Assembly: GCF_963675165.1 (NCBI RefSeq)
Contig: NC_087382.1
Span: 1,178,001 to 1,242,000, forward strand
Reading direction: 5' to 3'
Length of the DNA stretch: 64,000 bases
From: Halichondria panicea
Lineage: Eukaryota > Porifera > Demospongiae > Suberitida > Halichondriidae
Shown: positions 43,324-53,222 of the stretch, in pieces
Layout: every line of letters starts with the position of its first letter
Position numbering within the stretch: the first letter of the stretch is position 1
The notes under the pieces: generated by a model
Databases searched by the model: none
The model's input: the letters and a program-made list of their open reading frames with translations, nothing else
Told to the model about the DNA's origin: nothing
Position numbers and translations under genes: made by a program

Positions 43324-44972
43324 CTGAATGAAAAACAACCAATGATACAATCATAATCATTAGAGGCTTGTACATGACTTAACAACTGACAACTAGAGCA
43401 CTATATAAAGTACTGAATTCTCTCAGTGTTAATATAATCGGGGTTCTATAAGTGGTGGATCTAGCAGTGGCGAATCCAGACAGGTTCCGTGGGTTCCATG
43501 GAACCCCACTTTAACACAAGAACACACTGGAGATCAACTTACTATAGCTAGCAACTCAGCTTAAATGATGTGATCTGTAGTTACTAGGCTGATTTCATGC
43601 AATTGATATGTGGGCAGGGCTCTCTAACATTTTTTTATGTAAAATTTACTGTTTTGGAACCTCCCTCTCAACATTCCTGGATCCGCCACTGTCTAGGATC
43701 AATGTTTAAAAGACTGTGAGCGCGTGAACAGTCACAGCCTGTAAAAAAATGTGAGACCATGCCCATGCAATTCAACGTGTAATTTTACCTATAGCTATAT
43801 TAATGTAAACATGATAACACCCCATGTGGTCAAATAAGTAGCATCAAAGTATAAAAATAATGGCCACATAACTCTACCTAATAATATATATAGAGTGCCA
43901 AAAACCACAAGTATATACTTCCATCATGTCAGGCCAGCTGCATATATGACTTCCAAAACCTGCCTATTATTCTCAAAAGGTACCTCACCTAAAACGGGTG
44001 CTATCAAACTTATAATGAGTGCATGCTATAATATTATTGGCTCAGTAGTGACATAGCCCCGAGGGCAAACGGCACTACTGAGCCAATATATCCGATGTTC
44101 CATGAGTGAAGCTATGTAACAACTGATTTGTTACTGTGCATGTAGCTACACATCACACACTACATGTATATACGCACTTTATTGACTGGTTGAGTGTCCT
44201 TTGGCTCTCTCTTTGTTGCCACCACTGAGTCCGAGCCTTTTGTCAATGAAGCATCTAAATAAAATGTTCAACAGGAAATATTCCATTGTACAACAAATTC
44301 CAAAATTAACTTTTAATATGTGATAGCTAGCTATCCTGCCGCATGAATGTTTAGTTTTTGCTGTAGGACGCATGCATGCATGTACTGAAAATCAATTGCA
44401 ACTCTTTTCCTTAACATACAGTGCATGAGCATATTTTGAGGGTATAAAATTAATGTTAGCAGTTTTTGCTTGTACCGTGAACATGAATTATCGCATGGAT
44501 GCATGCTGCAATAAGGCTGCTATTCCGCGAAAATTAATCCGGAAAAACTTTACTAACAATCTTTCCACGAAAGTTTATACCCTTGAAATAATTAAACCCA
44601 CCGTCCGTATATATGCCTTTCAATCTATAGTGCTTAATTGGTATGATTATACTTACCCTCTGAAATCACATCAGTACGATTGCTAGACTGTACATGATCT
44701 CTCTCGATGGTCTTGGCTAGGTCACTGTAACCCACAGTGGGACTGGACAATGCTTTGACAACATCTTTCCAGCTTCTCTCCCCACCTTTCAGCCACTCTT
44801 TAAGACCCTCACGATAGCAATCATCAGGATCACCTCGCCATTTCGTACCAATGCTGTCGATAGTACCCGGGAATACTTCGAGCATCAACAAGATGTTTCG
44901 CCATTTGGCTCGAGCATCAAACGTAGCGAGGTACACTTTGTTTAAATAGGCTAGTGTGAGACAGTCAGACAT
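42412..44972 (-). CDS. Gene E: intact Death-linker-Kelch protein
   Basis: Exons 44,972-44,657, 44,254-44,178 and 43,323-42,412 splice in phase (316 + 77 + 912 = 1305 nt) to give 434 residues: Death domain (about 1-90), charged linker (about 91-131) and six-bladed Kelch propeller (about 132-434). It is the only complete member of the cluster. Death domains bind other Death domains and Kelch propellers bind ligands or substrates (established). An adaptor that couples recognition by Kelch to Death-domain signalling is inference. Introns hold one MITE. A kinase exon, present between linker units in genes A and B, is absent. Confidence 0.7.
43465..43691. mobile_element. MITE with CAGTGGCGGATCC-type ends
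   Basis: CAGTGGCGAATCCAGA and TCCTGGATCCGCCACTG ends, 227 bp, direct TCTAG flanks (43,460-43,464 and 43,692-43,696). It sits in the intron between the linker and Kelch exons of gene E. Confidence 0.85.
44178..44254 (-). CDS. Linker exon of gene E
   Basis: TTATTTAG acceptor, AATAAA|GTGCGT donor, 77 nt, phase 1 in and 0 out, joining the Death and Kelch exons in frame. It reads ASLTKGSDSVVATKREPKDT and QPVNK. Confidence 0.7.
44657..44972 (-). CDS. Death domain exon of gene E (intact)
   Basis: ATG at 44,972 starts MSDCLTLAYLNKVYLATFDA; TATACAG, an acceptor, lies just upstream, so a 5' UTR exon is likely. 316 nt, phase 1 exit at GAGG|GTAAGT. Death motifs: RAKWRNILLMLEV, TIDSIGTKWRGDPDDC, EGLKEWLKGGERSWKDVVKA, LSSPTVGYSDLAKTIERD. 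A Ser/Asn-rich end follows. Single-frame and complete. Confidence 0.85.
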
Positions 44973-45299
44973 CTTCTCGATCTGTATAGAGTGTGAAAGA
45001 GAGTGTTTTTGTTTTCATGCATATAATTGCTGTAGCTAGATGTAATAATGCTGTCTGCACTCACTCTCTCTGATACTAATCCGGAGTCTGATAGTAGAGA
45101 AAAACAAACAATCCAACTATTATCAAAATTAAGACCCACCCACTTTTTTCTGGAAATTCAAACCAAGTTCTCCACTATGGAAACCCAATTCATAGAATTA
45201 AAACTATTCATAGAATCATTGATAGATCTACACACAATAAAGAGCATGCATGCAGAATACTGTCCAGCTAGTTGCTATGTAAAAAGTTGCTAGGTGGCG

Positions 45300-45690
45300 G
45301 GGTAGTCCTGTGCCAAATATTCTGAGGGGGAAATATATTGTTACAAGTATCTATCAAATAAATGTACCTAGGACTCATGCACTTAAAACATACAAAACCA
45401 TAACAAAAATGGTTTTGCAATGACATAGCAAGGTCTAGATAATGATTTATAATTACGCAAAATAATTACAAGTATAATGAGTTTAAATAATAAGCAGTAT
45501 TTTTTTTACATATTATAGGTATACTCTATGAAATAGTTAATTCAGTGAGTTGCACATGCGCAGTAGAGCTCAGACCACATAAGTGGCAAATTATTCATTA
45601 ATTTGATTAAACACTAAATATATAACACTTCAGAATAATTATTATTGGTTAGTTTACTGCCTTCTTTGATTACGTCCTCCCACCAGCACT
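45300..45690. other. No supported gene
   Basis: AT-rich upstream region of gene E; no promoter element was recognised with confidence. Confidence 0.35.
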
Positions 45691-45694
45691 ACGG

Positions 45695-46195
45695 TATAGT
45701 CGATTCCAGGAGTTATGTCCGTTTATTTATTTGGATTTTAATTCGTGGATTTACAAAATAATGCTTGGTTCTCGAGTTATTTTTGCTTATTTGGAATGCC
45801 ATTGCAGCCTTTTCAGAAGAAGTGCGTAGAAAAACTTGTCCATATAGAGTGTTGCTACTCTATACTTAGTATAGTTAGGTCTGCACTAGCTATAGAACGC
45901 TATACTAGTAAGTAGGTGGTATTGGTACCGTATAGCTAAGAGAGCTGCAATTCAAGGCTCTGCTGATGCAGCAGTCTTTCGGCATCGATCTTTTTTAACA
46001 CAATCATGTCGATTATTACCATGCACTCTTTGAGCTTCCTTGTGATTCTAGATTCTGCCTGCATGAAGCAAAATTATAATTAATGCATTCATAAAGTGTG
46101 TATATCAGTAGTGTGTATATACAATATTTTATGTTCGCATGCAGCTTTGACACCTCCACTGAGGCATCAGCACCCGCGGTGCTTTCATTCTATTA
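45695..46195 (-). repeat. R1 dispersed repeat, reversed copy
   Basis: TGGATTTTAATTCGTGGATT, TTCTCGAGTTAT, GGAATGCCATTGCAGCCTTT and GCTTTGACACCTCCACTGAG mark a reversed R1 copy that ends with the GCACCCGCGGTGCTTTCATT border motif. Confidence 0.8.
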
Positions 46196-46556
46196 CCAAG
46201 ATTGACCAAACACACCTCTATAATTATAGCACATGCATGTACGTGACATACTCAACAGACTACACTAATCACCTCTAAACGAAAACCTCCAGTCTAAGTC
46301 ATATAGCCATTACTCAAGTAAAAATAAAGTACTATATATATAATTATGTGAGCCTACGTTAATTAAAGGCATGTGTACTGACAACAACTACTTACACAGG
46401 CGAAAGCTCTGGTATGCTATATTAACAACACATGCATGCATGAATTTCAGTAGAGAGACAGTCCCAGACGTGCCCACATTCATACACCTACTTCTGAGCA
46501 ATAAGGGGTGTGCCTGCATGCATGAGCACAACAAACAAACAAACGTTGTTAGAGCA

Positions 46557-48233
46557 ATGGCTAGTCCAGTTAATTACGAGTTTGTAGACAAGGTACCAGA
46601 AGATCATCACTGCACTATTTGCACTAACATTCTAACAGACCCAGTACTGACCGAATGTTGTGGACAAGATTTTTGCGATGGCTATCTAAAAATATGGCTA
46701 AAAAGGCAAAAAACATGTTCTTGAAGCTCATAGTCTAAGACAACTCTGGAGCTAGTCCAGTGTCCCTTCTCTGAGGCTGGGTGTGGTGATGTACCACGTA
46801 AAGATCTGGACACACACATTGCCTCAAGCACGCAACAACATCTGGCATTGGTCATGACAACCATGACAAACACGAAAAAGCAGCTAACGGAAAAAATGCA
46901 AGTAATGTATCGACACTTCAACCATGGCTTCTCGTGTGACCAGAGAGTTTGGTTCCAGTTCAGAAAACACACATAGTCTAGAAATTGACAGCATCAGTAC
47001 AACACTGGCGCTAGTGACCACAATGCTTGAGACAGGTACGAAGTACTGTCTGCGTATGACAAATGCTATCTCTTCTTTAATCAGAATCTTTCCTTGTCAA
47101 ACCTGGCTACAAGATGCAGATTCACTACACACATTTCGATATATTCGGTAATTCTGATGTATCAGTGAGTATATACTTGGAAAGGGGAGAAAGCGATGAT
47201 CAACTGAGATGGCCGATGCTGGGAATAACTGTACGGTGGCCCTGAGGTACACACCTACTCCATTTTTCATTTGCGGTTCATTTCGCAGTTCAACTACGCT
47301 TCTGCAGTTCACTTTGCAGTTCGCTTTTGCAGTTCGCTCTGCTTTTGCAGTTGTCTGGCTTCTGCTCAATCACATGTGCTTTAATAAGAAACAAGTAAGA
47401 GAATGTTATTATGTAGCACTAATAGCTAGCTAGCTAGCTATGTCTCTGCTGTGTCTGTCTGTGTTTAACGTTTATCATGGCACATTAATCTACACAACAA
47501 CTCAACGGTATAGCCTATAGGGTAGGATGTATGCAGATATTAAATACCCCAGATCTGTTGATAAAATACTTTTACTCGTGGAGACCCTACAAACTAATCG
47601 TTCAAACACAGACTGCAGAGATATTAGACACACAGCTATAGCTAGCCAGCATAATATTCTCTTGCCTGTTTCTTATTAAAGAATTAAGTTGCAACAAACT
47701 AATTATTATTGTTGTTTAAGGTAACCTGTTTCTATACAGGCTTACCACATGATCAGCATTTCTAGGTCAGTGAGTACTATATACAGTATATACACATGTA
47801 CTTCTTCATTTATTTTGTCTTTAATGCTGTAAAATCATATTTAATTTGAAAGCACAAGTCATGTGATGTCATGTGATTATTGTGATTGAGCAACTGCAAA
47901 AGTCAACTGCAAAAGCGAATTGCAAAAGTGAACTGCAGAAGAGAACTGCAAAAGTGAACTGCAGAAGCGAACTGCAAAAGTGAACTGCAAAGTGAACTGC
48001 AGAAGAGAACTGCAAAAGTGAACTGCAGAAGCGAACTGCAAAAGTGAACTGCAAAGTGAACTGCAGAAGCGTAGTTGAACTGCAGAAGGGCAGTTGAACT
48101 GCGAAATGAACCGCAAATGAAAAATGGAGTAGGTGTGTACCTCAGGGCCACCGTATAACTGTCACAATAGAAGATCCTGACAAGAAAAAGATCGGAGATA
48201 TTATAATCTGTACAAGTTCAAGGGTTAAAATAT
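46557..48233 (+). pseudogene. RING/TRAF-like pseudogene split by a transposon
   Basis: ATG at 46,557 starts MASPVNYEFVDKVPEDHHCT; the RING is open up to KRQKTCS but has Tyr for a zinc Cys (CDGYLKIW), and the frame ends. An internal deletion follows. Then TRAF-zinc-finger remains (LVQCPFSEAGCGD-like), a MATH-like part (TKYCLRMT, PGYKMQIHY-like) and the end KKKIGDIIICTSSR appear in shifting frames. A 922-bp element with an 8-bp duplication (47,233-48,154) lies in the MATH part. Closest relative: the 56-kb copy. Confidence 0.8.
47233..48154. mobile_element. 922-bp element, 8-bp TSD, in a TRAF pseudogene
   Basis: Ends ACGGTGGCCCTGAGGTACAC and GTGTACCTCAGGGCCACCGT, direct ATAACTGT on both sides (47,225-47,232 and 48,155-48,162). 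Subterminal arms are tandem 12-13-bp GAACTGCAAAAGT / TGCAGTTCGCTTT units, few on the left and about 20 on the right. An 8-bp duplication fits hAT or P-type elements. No transposase. Confidence 0.88.
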
Positions 48234-48396
48234 CAATCGAGTAGAGAGGAGTGAGTATCCACGAGAAATTGTTAGTACTATCGTACCTCTTCGTACATGT
48301 ACTTCTCATATATAATGTTTGAGGACCACGTTTGCATACAGCGGCAGACTGAAGTTTGGCGTTTAGAGCGTATAAGTATTTTGTAGATATGATAAT

Positions 48397-48754
48397 TGGG
48401 GCGAGCGTAGCGAGCCTTAACTTAGTGACGACGGTAGGAAATTTCTCTGTATGTATGTATGTATGTAATGGTACGTCCGTACGGCCTGATAGCTGGTTTT
48501 TACACACGCGGTCCTTACCAATTTCGTGTATTCCTCGTGTATTTTGCACAACTGGAGGCATAAGGCATAAAATGAATCCTGACAACGAACACAAACAAGA
48601 AAGACTTCGAATAAGGAGGGATCGAGAGAGACAAGCAAGAGCCCAAGAAACAGCTGAAGAGAAAGAAGTCAGGCTAGCCAAACGTAAACAACAAAGGCTT
48701 CGAAGACAGAGTGACCAAGAAAGACAAGCAAGTGCTAACACGCTCGCCCCATGA
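48397..48754 (+). mobile_element. Putative TIR element with a charged ORF
   Basis: Perfect 12-bp ends TGGGGCGAGCGT (48,397-48,408) and ACGCTCGCCCCA (48,740-48,751). Inside, ATG at 48,572 opens a 60-codon frame, MNPDNEHKQERLRIRRDRER then QARAQETAEEKEVRLAKRKQ, which stops inside the right end. The Arg/Glu/Gln repeat resembles the charged coiled-coil region often seen in repeat-derived proteins of invertebrates; it may be a captured fragment. No clear target duplication. Confidence 0.45.
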
Positions 48755-48989
48755 CACCTTGTGTTAGAATTTAGTGAACACTAACATTGTATACATGACT
48801 TGTGTGTAGTACAGCACAACTATAGACATGCATCTCTAAGAATTATGATTGAGTCTTTGTTAAGCAACCTGACTGAACACAGTGTGTCACACTTTTGTGA
48901 CAGTCATGGAATGTGTATACACGTATACACAAAGTAACGGATGCCTTTTTTAGACACTACTCGCTTTTAGTATAGGCATAAACATTATC

Positions 48990-49140
48990 CTCACATAGAA
49001 CAAGAGAACAATGTACACCACTATATTAACCATCACATGACTCCCGGGTTACACCAATTGAGGTTACGTATAAGCTTTTCAACCACATGCAGCTAACATC
49101 CTAGAGGTGATAATGACATTCAAAACATGTAGAGAGATTT
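48990..49140 (+). repeat. Duplicated 5' flank of the RING/TRAF genes
   Basis: CCTCACATAGAACAAGAGAA through CCTAGAGGTGAT recurs at 49,602-49,730, upstream of the next gene copy. The duplication therefore carried its upstream region, and possibly its promoter. Confidence 0.75.
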
Positions 49141-49143
49141 AGA

Positions 49144-49359
49144 ATGGCCAGTCAGAATGAAGCAGAGTTCGTGGATGAGCTAACAGAAGACAATATTTGC
49201 AGTATCTGCACTAACTTACTCCACAACCCAATGCTGACCGATTGTTGTGGACAGCACTTCTGTGAGGAGTGTCTACAAAACTGGCTACAGACACAAGGAC
49301 AGAGGACGTGTCCTCACTGTCGAGACAAGGCTTCAACTACATTAAGAGTCTTCTTATGA
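49144..49359 (+). pseudogene. Truncated RING/TRAF-like copy
   Basis: MASQNEAEFVDELTEDNICS, a complete RING (CSIC, CCGQHFCEEC, CPHC), then a one-base loss (TCGAGACAAGG against TCGAGCACAAGG at 49,786's copy) shifts the frame and it stops at 49,359. The homology ends soon after, at AAACGACC. It is a 5' fragment of the neighbour at 49,786. A RING-only peptide of 71 residues could still be made. Confidence 0.8.
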
Positions 49360-49785
49360 AACGACCATTATTATTGGCTATATAATGACTACGTATACTA
49401 CATGTGTACTTCTACATGTTTAAAGTGATGATAGCATTGTTTCCAGTGATGCCAGTCATATAGCAGTGTTATAATAATTGCAGTGTTTCCATGATCGTAG
49501 TGTATTTGCATATAGAAGTTCCTAAGAGAATACTTAACAGTCAGTAGAGATGCATGATAAACAATTCTGTCGTACTGTGTACAATAACAAACTACGAAAA
49601 CGATATCCTCACATAGAACAAGAGAACAATGTACACAACTACTAACCATCACATGACTCTCGGGTCACACCAATTGAGGCTATATACGTATAAGGTTTTC
49701 AACCACATGCAGCTAACATCCTAGAGGTGATGAAAACATTCAGCACATGTATGTATTATAGCACCATAGAATAGAGAGATTTAGA

Positions 49786-51063
49786 ATGGCTAGTCAGAAT
49801 GAAGCAGAGTTCGTGGATGAGCTAACAGAAGACAACGTTTGCAGTATCTGCACTAACTTACTGAAGAACCCAATGCTGACCGATTGTTGTGGACAGCACT
49901 TCTGTGAGCAGTGTCTACAAAACTGGCTACAGACACAAGGACAGAGGACGTGCCCTCACTGTCGAGCACAAGGTTTCAACTACATCAAGAGTCTGCCTAT
50001 GAAACGAGCCATCGACAGTTCGAAGATCTACTGTCTTAATCGCTCCAAGGGATGTGACAAAATCATTACACTGAGTACATGCAATCAACATCTCGAGAAA
50101 TGCTTGTTTGTGGAGGTATCATGTACTAAGAAATGTGGAGAAAGAATGCTACAAAAAGAGCTTCAAGATCACGAGGACAACAAGTGCCCAAACCGTCTGG
50201 TACTATGTCAGTATTGCAAAACAGAGGTGATGCACAAAGAAATAATAGCAAACAGTCATTTAGACGAATGTGAAGATTTTCCAATTTCCTGCCCCAATAA
50301 TTGTGGGCATGAGAAAATACAGCGCTGGATCTTAGCAGATCACCAAGAGGTGTGCCCTCTTGAACTAGTAAAGTGTCCCTTCTTTGAAGCCGGGTGTAGC
50401 GAAACGATTTTCCGAAAAGATTTGGCAGCACATAAAGCATCAAACACAGAGCACCACCTGGAGCTAGTGATGACAGAGACTTTTACGCTTAAACAGAAGG
50501 CTGACAAGTTTGAGCAGAATGCTGTAAAGTTAGAGCAACTTTCACTCAAGTTTGATGGCTTAGCATCTTGTGTAACTAAGCAACTAAGCACCATTGATTC
50601 TAACCCTCAGACACAAGCAGCTATTGATGACATCAAAAGCTCTCTAGAGACAATGACCACAATGCTAGCACCAGGTGACACACGATACTACCTACCACTA
50701 GTTAAACAGTCAAGGTATAACGCTCGGTCAGCTTCGTTCTACATTAAGCCTGGCTACAAAATGTATGTGGACCTTGATAGTCACGATAATTGTAATGTAT
50801 ACTTGGAGCAAGGCGAACACGATCACCAACTAAAGTGGCCCATGACTGAAATGGAAATTCAACTCAGTATTACGGAGAATAGTATTGTTATCCTATATGG
50901 AGAAACAATCTGCACCAGATGTGGCTACACAGTGAACCGACTAGAGGACGACAGAACACAGCAACCTATCAACTATCCACGGGCACGTTGCTGGCATACT
51001 AGGCTAGGGGTTCTGAGAGACTTAGTATTCCTAACAGTGAGAAACCACAAGTGTGGTGTGTAA
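49786..51063 (+). CDS. RING/TRAF-like E3 ligase, 425 aa, intronless
   Basis: RING at residues 19-59 (CSIC, CCGQHFCEQC, CPHC). TRAF-type zinc fingers at about 85-215 (CLNRSKGCDKIITL, CTKKCGERMLQKEL, CPNRLVLCQYC, CPNNCGHEKIQR, CPFFEAGCSETI). A heptad-like coiled coil at about 225-285. A diverged MATH/TRAF-C domain at about 300-420 (SASFYIKPGYKMYVDLDSHD, LKWPMTEMEIQLSI, LVFLTVRN). This is the TRAF order, so ubiquitin ligation downstream of receptors or Death adaptors is likely (inference). The RING has Gln at the usual His site (CGQ), with His next to it. No introns. ATG fits the start conserved in paralogues. Confidence 0.85.
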   Translation: MASQNEAEFVDELTEDNVCSICTNLLKNPMLTDCCGQHFCEQCLQNWLQTQGQRTCPHCRAQGFNYIKSLPMKRAIDSSKIYCLNRSKGCDKIITLSTCNQHLEKCLFVEVSCTKKCGERMLQKELQDHEDNKCPNRLVLCQYCKTEVMHKEIIANSHLDECEDFPISCPNNCGHEKIQRWILADHQEVCPLELVKCPFFEAGCSETIFRKDLAAHKASNTEHHLELVMTETFTLKQKADKFEQNAVKLEQLSLKFDGLASCVTKQLSTIDSNPQTQAAIDDIKSSLETMTTMLAPGDTRYYLPLVKQSRYNARSASFYIKPGYKMYVDLDSHDNCNVYLEQGEHDHQLKWPMTEMEIQLSITENSIVILYGETICTRCGYTVNRLEDDRTQQPINYPRARCWHTRLGVLRDLVFLTVRNHKCGV

Positions 51064-51875
51064 TGGATAGTAATGAATATACGAGCGACTACAAGTCAAA
51101 AGGGCGATTGGACGTTAAAATAATTAGTCCGAGTAGCTAATACTCTTCTTAGTGTACCAGAATCATGAGTTTAATTACCGGCATGTTAATGGTAGGTTCT
51201 GCATGGCACATTTGGGGCAAGCCATTGCTGTGTTCCTTGTATCTTCTCTCTGCTTAGTCCCTCTCCGCTGACACTAGCTCACACGGATGTCCTGTGAGGA
51301 AAGATTACCAAGATTGAGACCATGCAGAAACATAATTGTATAATTATATTGTTAACCCCTCTTACGAGCTATATAGTTATAGGCAGGGAGACAATTATTA
51401 TTTACAGGGAACACTTTACACAAGGTTATGCATGTATGTTTCATGCATGTAAAGTGGATCTATATTTGCTACGGACTTTGCTTCCTTCAATGAATTCACT
51501 CACTGCATGGCAATTATTCACTGCATTCTCTATAGAGCTCAACAAGAGCGCATGTATAGTAAATGTCTTGTTTAAAAGTGGACCTAATAATTATTATTAC
51601 AGCAGTTCTGTAATGAATGTGAATGCTTTCAACTGAACACAACTGTTAATTTGACATTGCCTGGAAATACATCAAACACATGCACTAGCTTATCTATGCC
51701 ACGCACCCACTTTATAATAAACAACAGGCTGCACATGCTATAATTCCAATAAAATAGAAACATTGAAAGTGAATACTTCGAGCTTTGCCAACCACATGCA
51801 GATATAAGCCTAGAGGTGAACAACCATCAGTGTACATGCATGCAGCTATATAGTAGCATAGTCTAGAAGAAAGAA
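51064..51875. other. Intergenic, no supported gene
   Basis: Contains GCCACGCACCCACTTTATAA (51,697), shared with 55,128, so the flanks of the TRAF copies are also duplicated. The plus-strand 104-codon frame at 51,322 is not recognised. Confidence 0.45.
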
Positions 51876-51902
51876 TTGCTGTTCGATATACTATTTAGAG
51901 CA

Positions 51903-53222
51903 ATGGCTAGTCCAGTTAATTACGATTTTGTAGACGAAGTACCCGAAGATCATCACTGCACTATTTGCACTAGCATTCTAACGGACCCAGTACTGACCGA
52001 ATGTTGTGGACAACTTTTTTGCAAAGGCTGTGTAAAAAATTGGCTACTGGAAAAGAAGACATGCCCACATTGTCGAGGGGCCAACTTTGTTTTTATTAAA
52101 AATCTACGAATGAAACGAGCCGTCGATAGCTTGAAGGTCTACTGTCCTAATCGCTCCAAGGGATGTGACAAAGTAACTACACTAAGTGCATGCAATCAAC
52201 ATCTTGAAAAATGCTTGTTTGTGGAGGCATCATGCACTAATGAATGTGAAGAAAAAATTTTACGAAAAGAGCTTCAAGATCACGAGGACAACAAGTGCCC
52301 AAATCGTCGGGTACGATGTCAGTATTGCAACATAAAGGGGATGCACAAAGAAATAACAACCAAAACCCATTTAGACAAATGTCCACTTTTTCCTATTTCT
52401 TGCTTCAACAATTGTGGGCATGAGAAAGTACAACGCTGGAGGTTAGCAGGTCACCAGAAGGTGTGCCCTCTTGAACCAGTAAAGTGTCCTTTATTTGAAG
52501 CTGGGTGTAGAGAAATGATTCCAAGAAAAGATCTGGCAGCACATAAAGCATCAAACACAGAGCACCACCTGGAGCTAGTGATGACAGAGACTGTTACACT
52601 TAAGCAGGAGGTTAACAAATTAAAGCAGAAAGCGAAAACATTTGAGCAGGAGGCAGAAGCTGAAAGAGAAGCAACGAAACTCGAGGCCAAGTCCACCAAA
52701 GATCAACTACAGCAAATCTCACTCAAGTTTGATGGCCTAGCATTTTGCATTGATTCTAACCCTCAAACACAAGCAGCTATCAAGAACATCAAAAGCTCTC
52801 TAGAGACAATGACCACAATGCTAGCACCAGGTGACACACGATACTACCTACTGCTAGTCAAAGAGTCAGAGTATAGAGCTCGATCAGCTTCGTTCTATAT
52901 CAAACCTGGCTATAAAATGTATGTAAGTATCGATAATGCAGATAACTGTGTAGCATACTTGGAGAAAGGTGAACACGATAACATATTAAAGTGGCCTATG
53001 CCTGAAATGGAAATCAAACTCCGTACTAGGGAGAATCAAATTCTGTATAGAGTAACAATCTGCACCAAATGTGGCCTCACAGTGAACCGACTAGAGGGGG
53101 ACAGAACACAGCAAGATATCGAACCACGGCCAAGTAGTTATACTCGACTAGGAGGGGTTCTAAGAAACTTTGTCTTCCTAACCGTGAGAGAGCACTACTA
53201 CTGTCCCTATGACGATGTCTGA
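51903..53222 (+). CDS. RING/TRAF-like E3 ligase, 439 aa, intronless
   Basis: The ATG at 51,903 (MASPVNYDFVDEVPEDHHCT) is chosen over one 27 nt upstream because paralogues start there. RING at 19-57 (CTIC, CCGQLFCKGC, CPHC): no His at the usual site or next to it. TRAF zinc fingers at about 80-210 (CPNRSKGCDKVTTL, CTNECEEKILRKEL, CPNRRVRCQYC, CFNNCGHEKVQR, CPLFEAGCREMI). A longer coiled coil than its neighbour (KQEVNKLKQKAKTFEQEAEA). MATH-like end (SASFYIKPGYKMYVSIDNAD, LKWPMPEMEIKL, FVFLTVRE). Intact; likely the best-preserved family member. Confidence 0.85.
   Translation: MASPVNYDFVDEVPEDHHCTICTSILTDPVLTECCGQLFCKGCVKNWLLEKKTCPHCRGANFVFIKNLRMKRAVDSLKVYCPNRSKGCDKVTTLSACNQHLEKCLFVEASCTNECEEKILRKELQDHEDNKCPNRRVRCQYCNIKGMHKEITTKTHLDKCPLFPISCFNNCGHEKVQRWRLAGHQKVCPLEPVKCPLFEAGCREMIPRKDLAAHKASNTEHHLELVMTETVTLKQEVNKLKQKAKTFEQEAEAEREATKLEAKSTKDQLQQISLKFDGLAFCIDSNPQTQAAIKNIKSSLETMTTMLAPGDTRYYLLLVKESEYRARSASFYIKPGYKMYVSIDNADNCVAYLEKGEHDNILKWPMPEMEIKLRTRENQILYRVTICTKCGLTVNRLEGDRTQQDIEPRPSSYTRLGGVLRNFVFLTVREHYYCPYDDV

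Noticed and set aside
47869-48151. Minus-strand frames reading CSSLLQFAFAV repeats
   Set aside because: They are translations of the 12-13-bp tandem repeat inside the transposon.
48142-48741. Minus-strand 199-codon open frame (LSWSLCLRSLCCL)
   Set aside because: Antisense of the charged Arg/Glu frame and the TRAF relic; Leu/Ser/Cys-rich composition is typical of such shadows.
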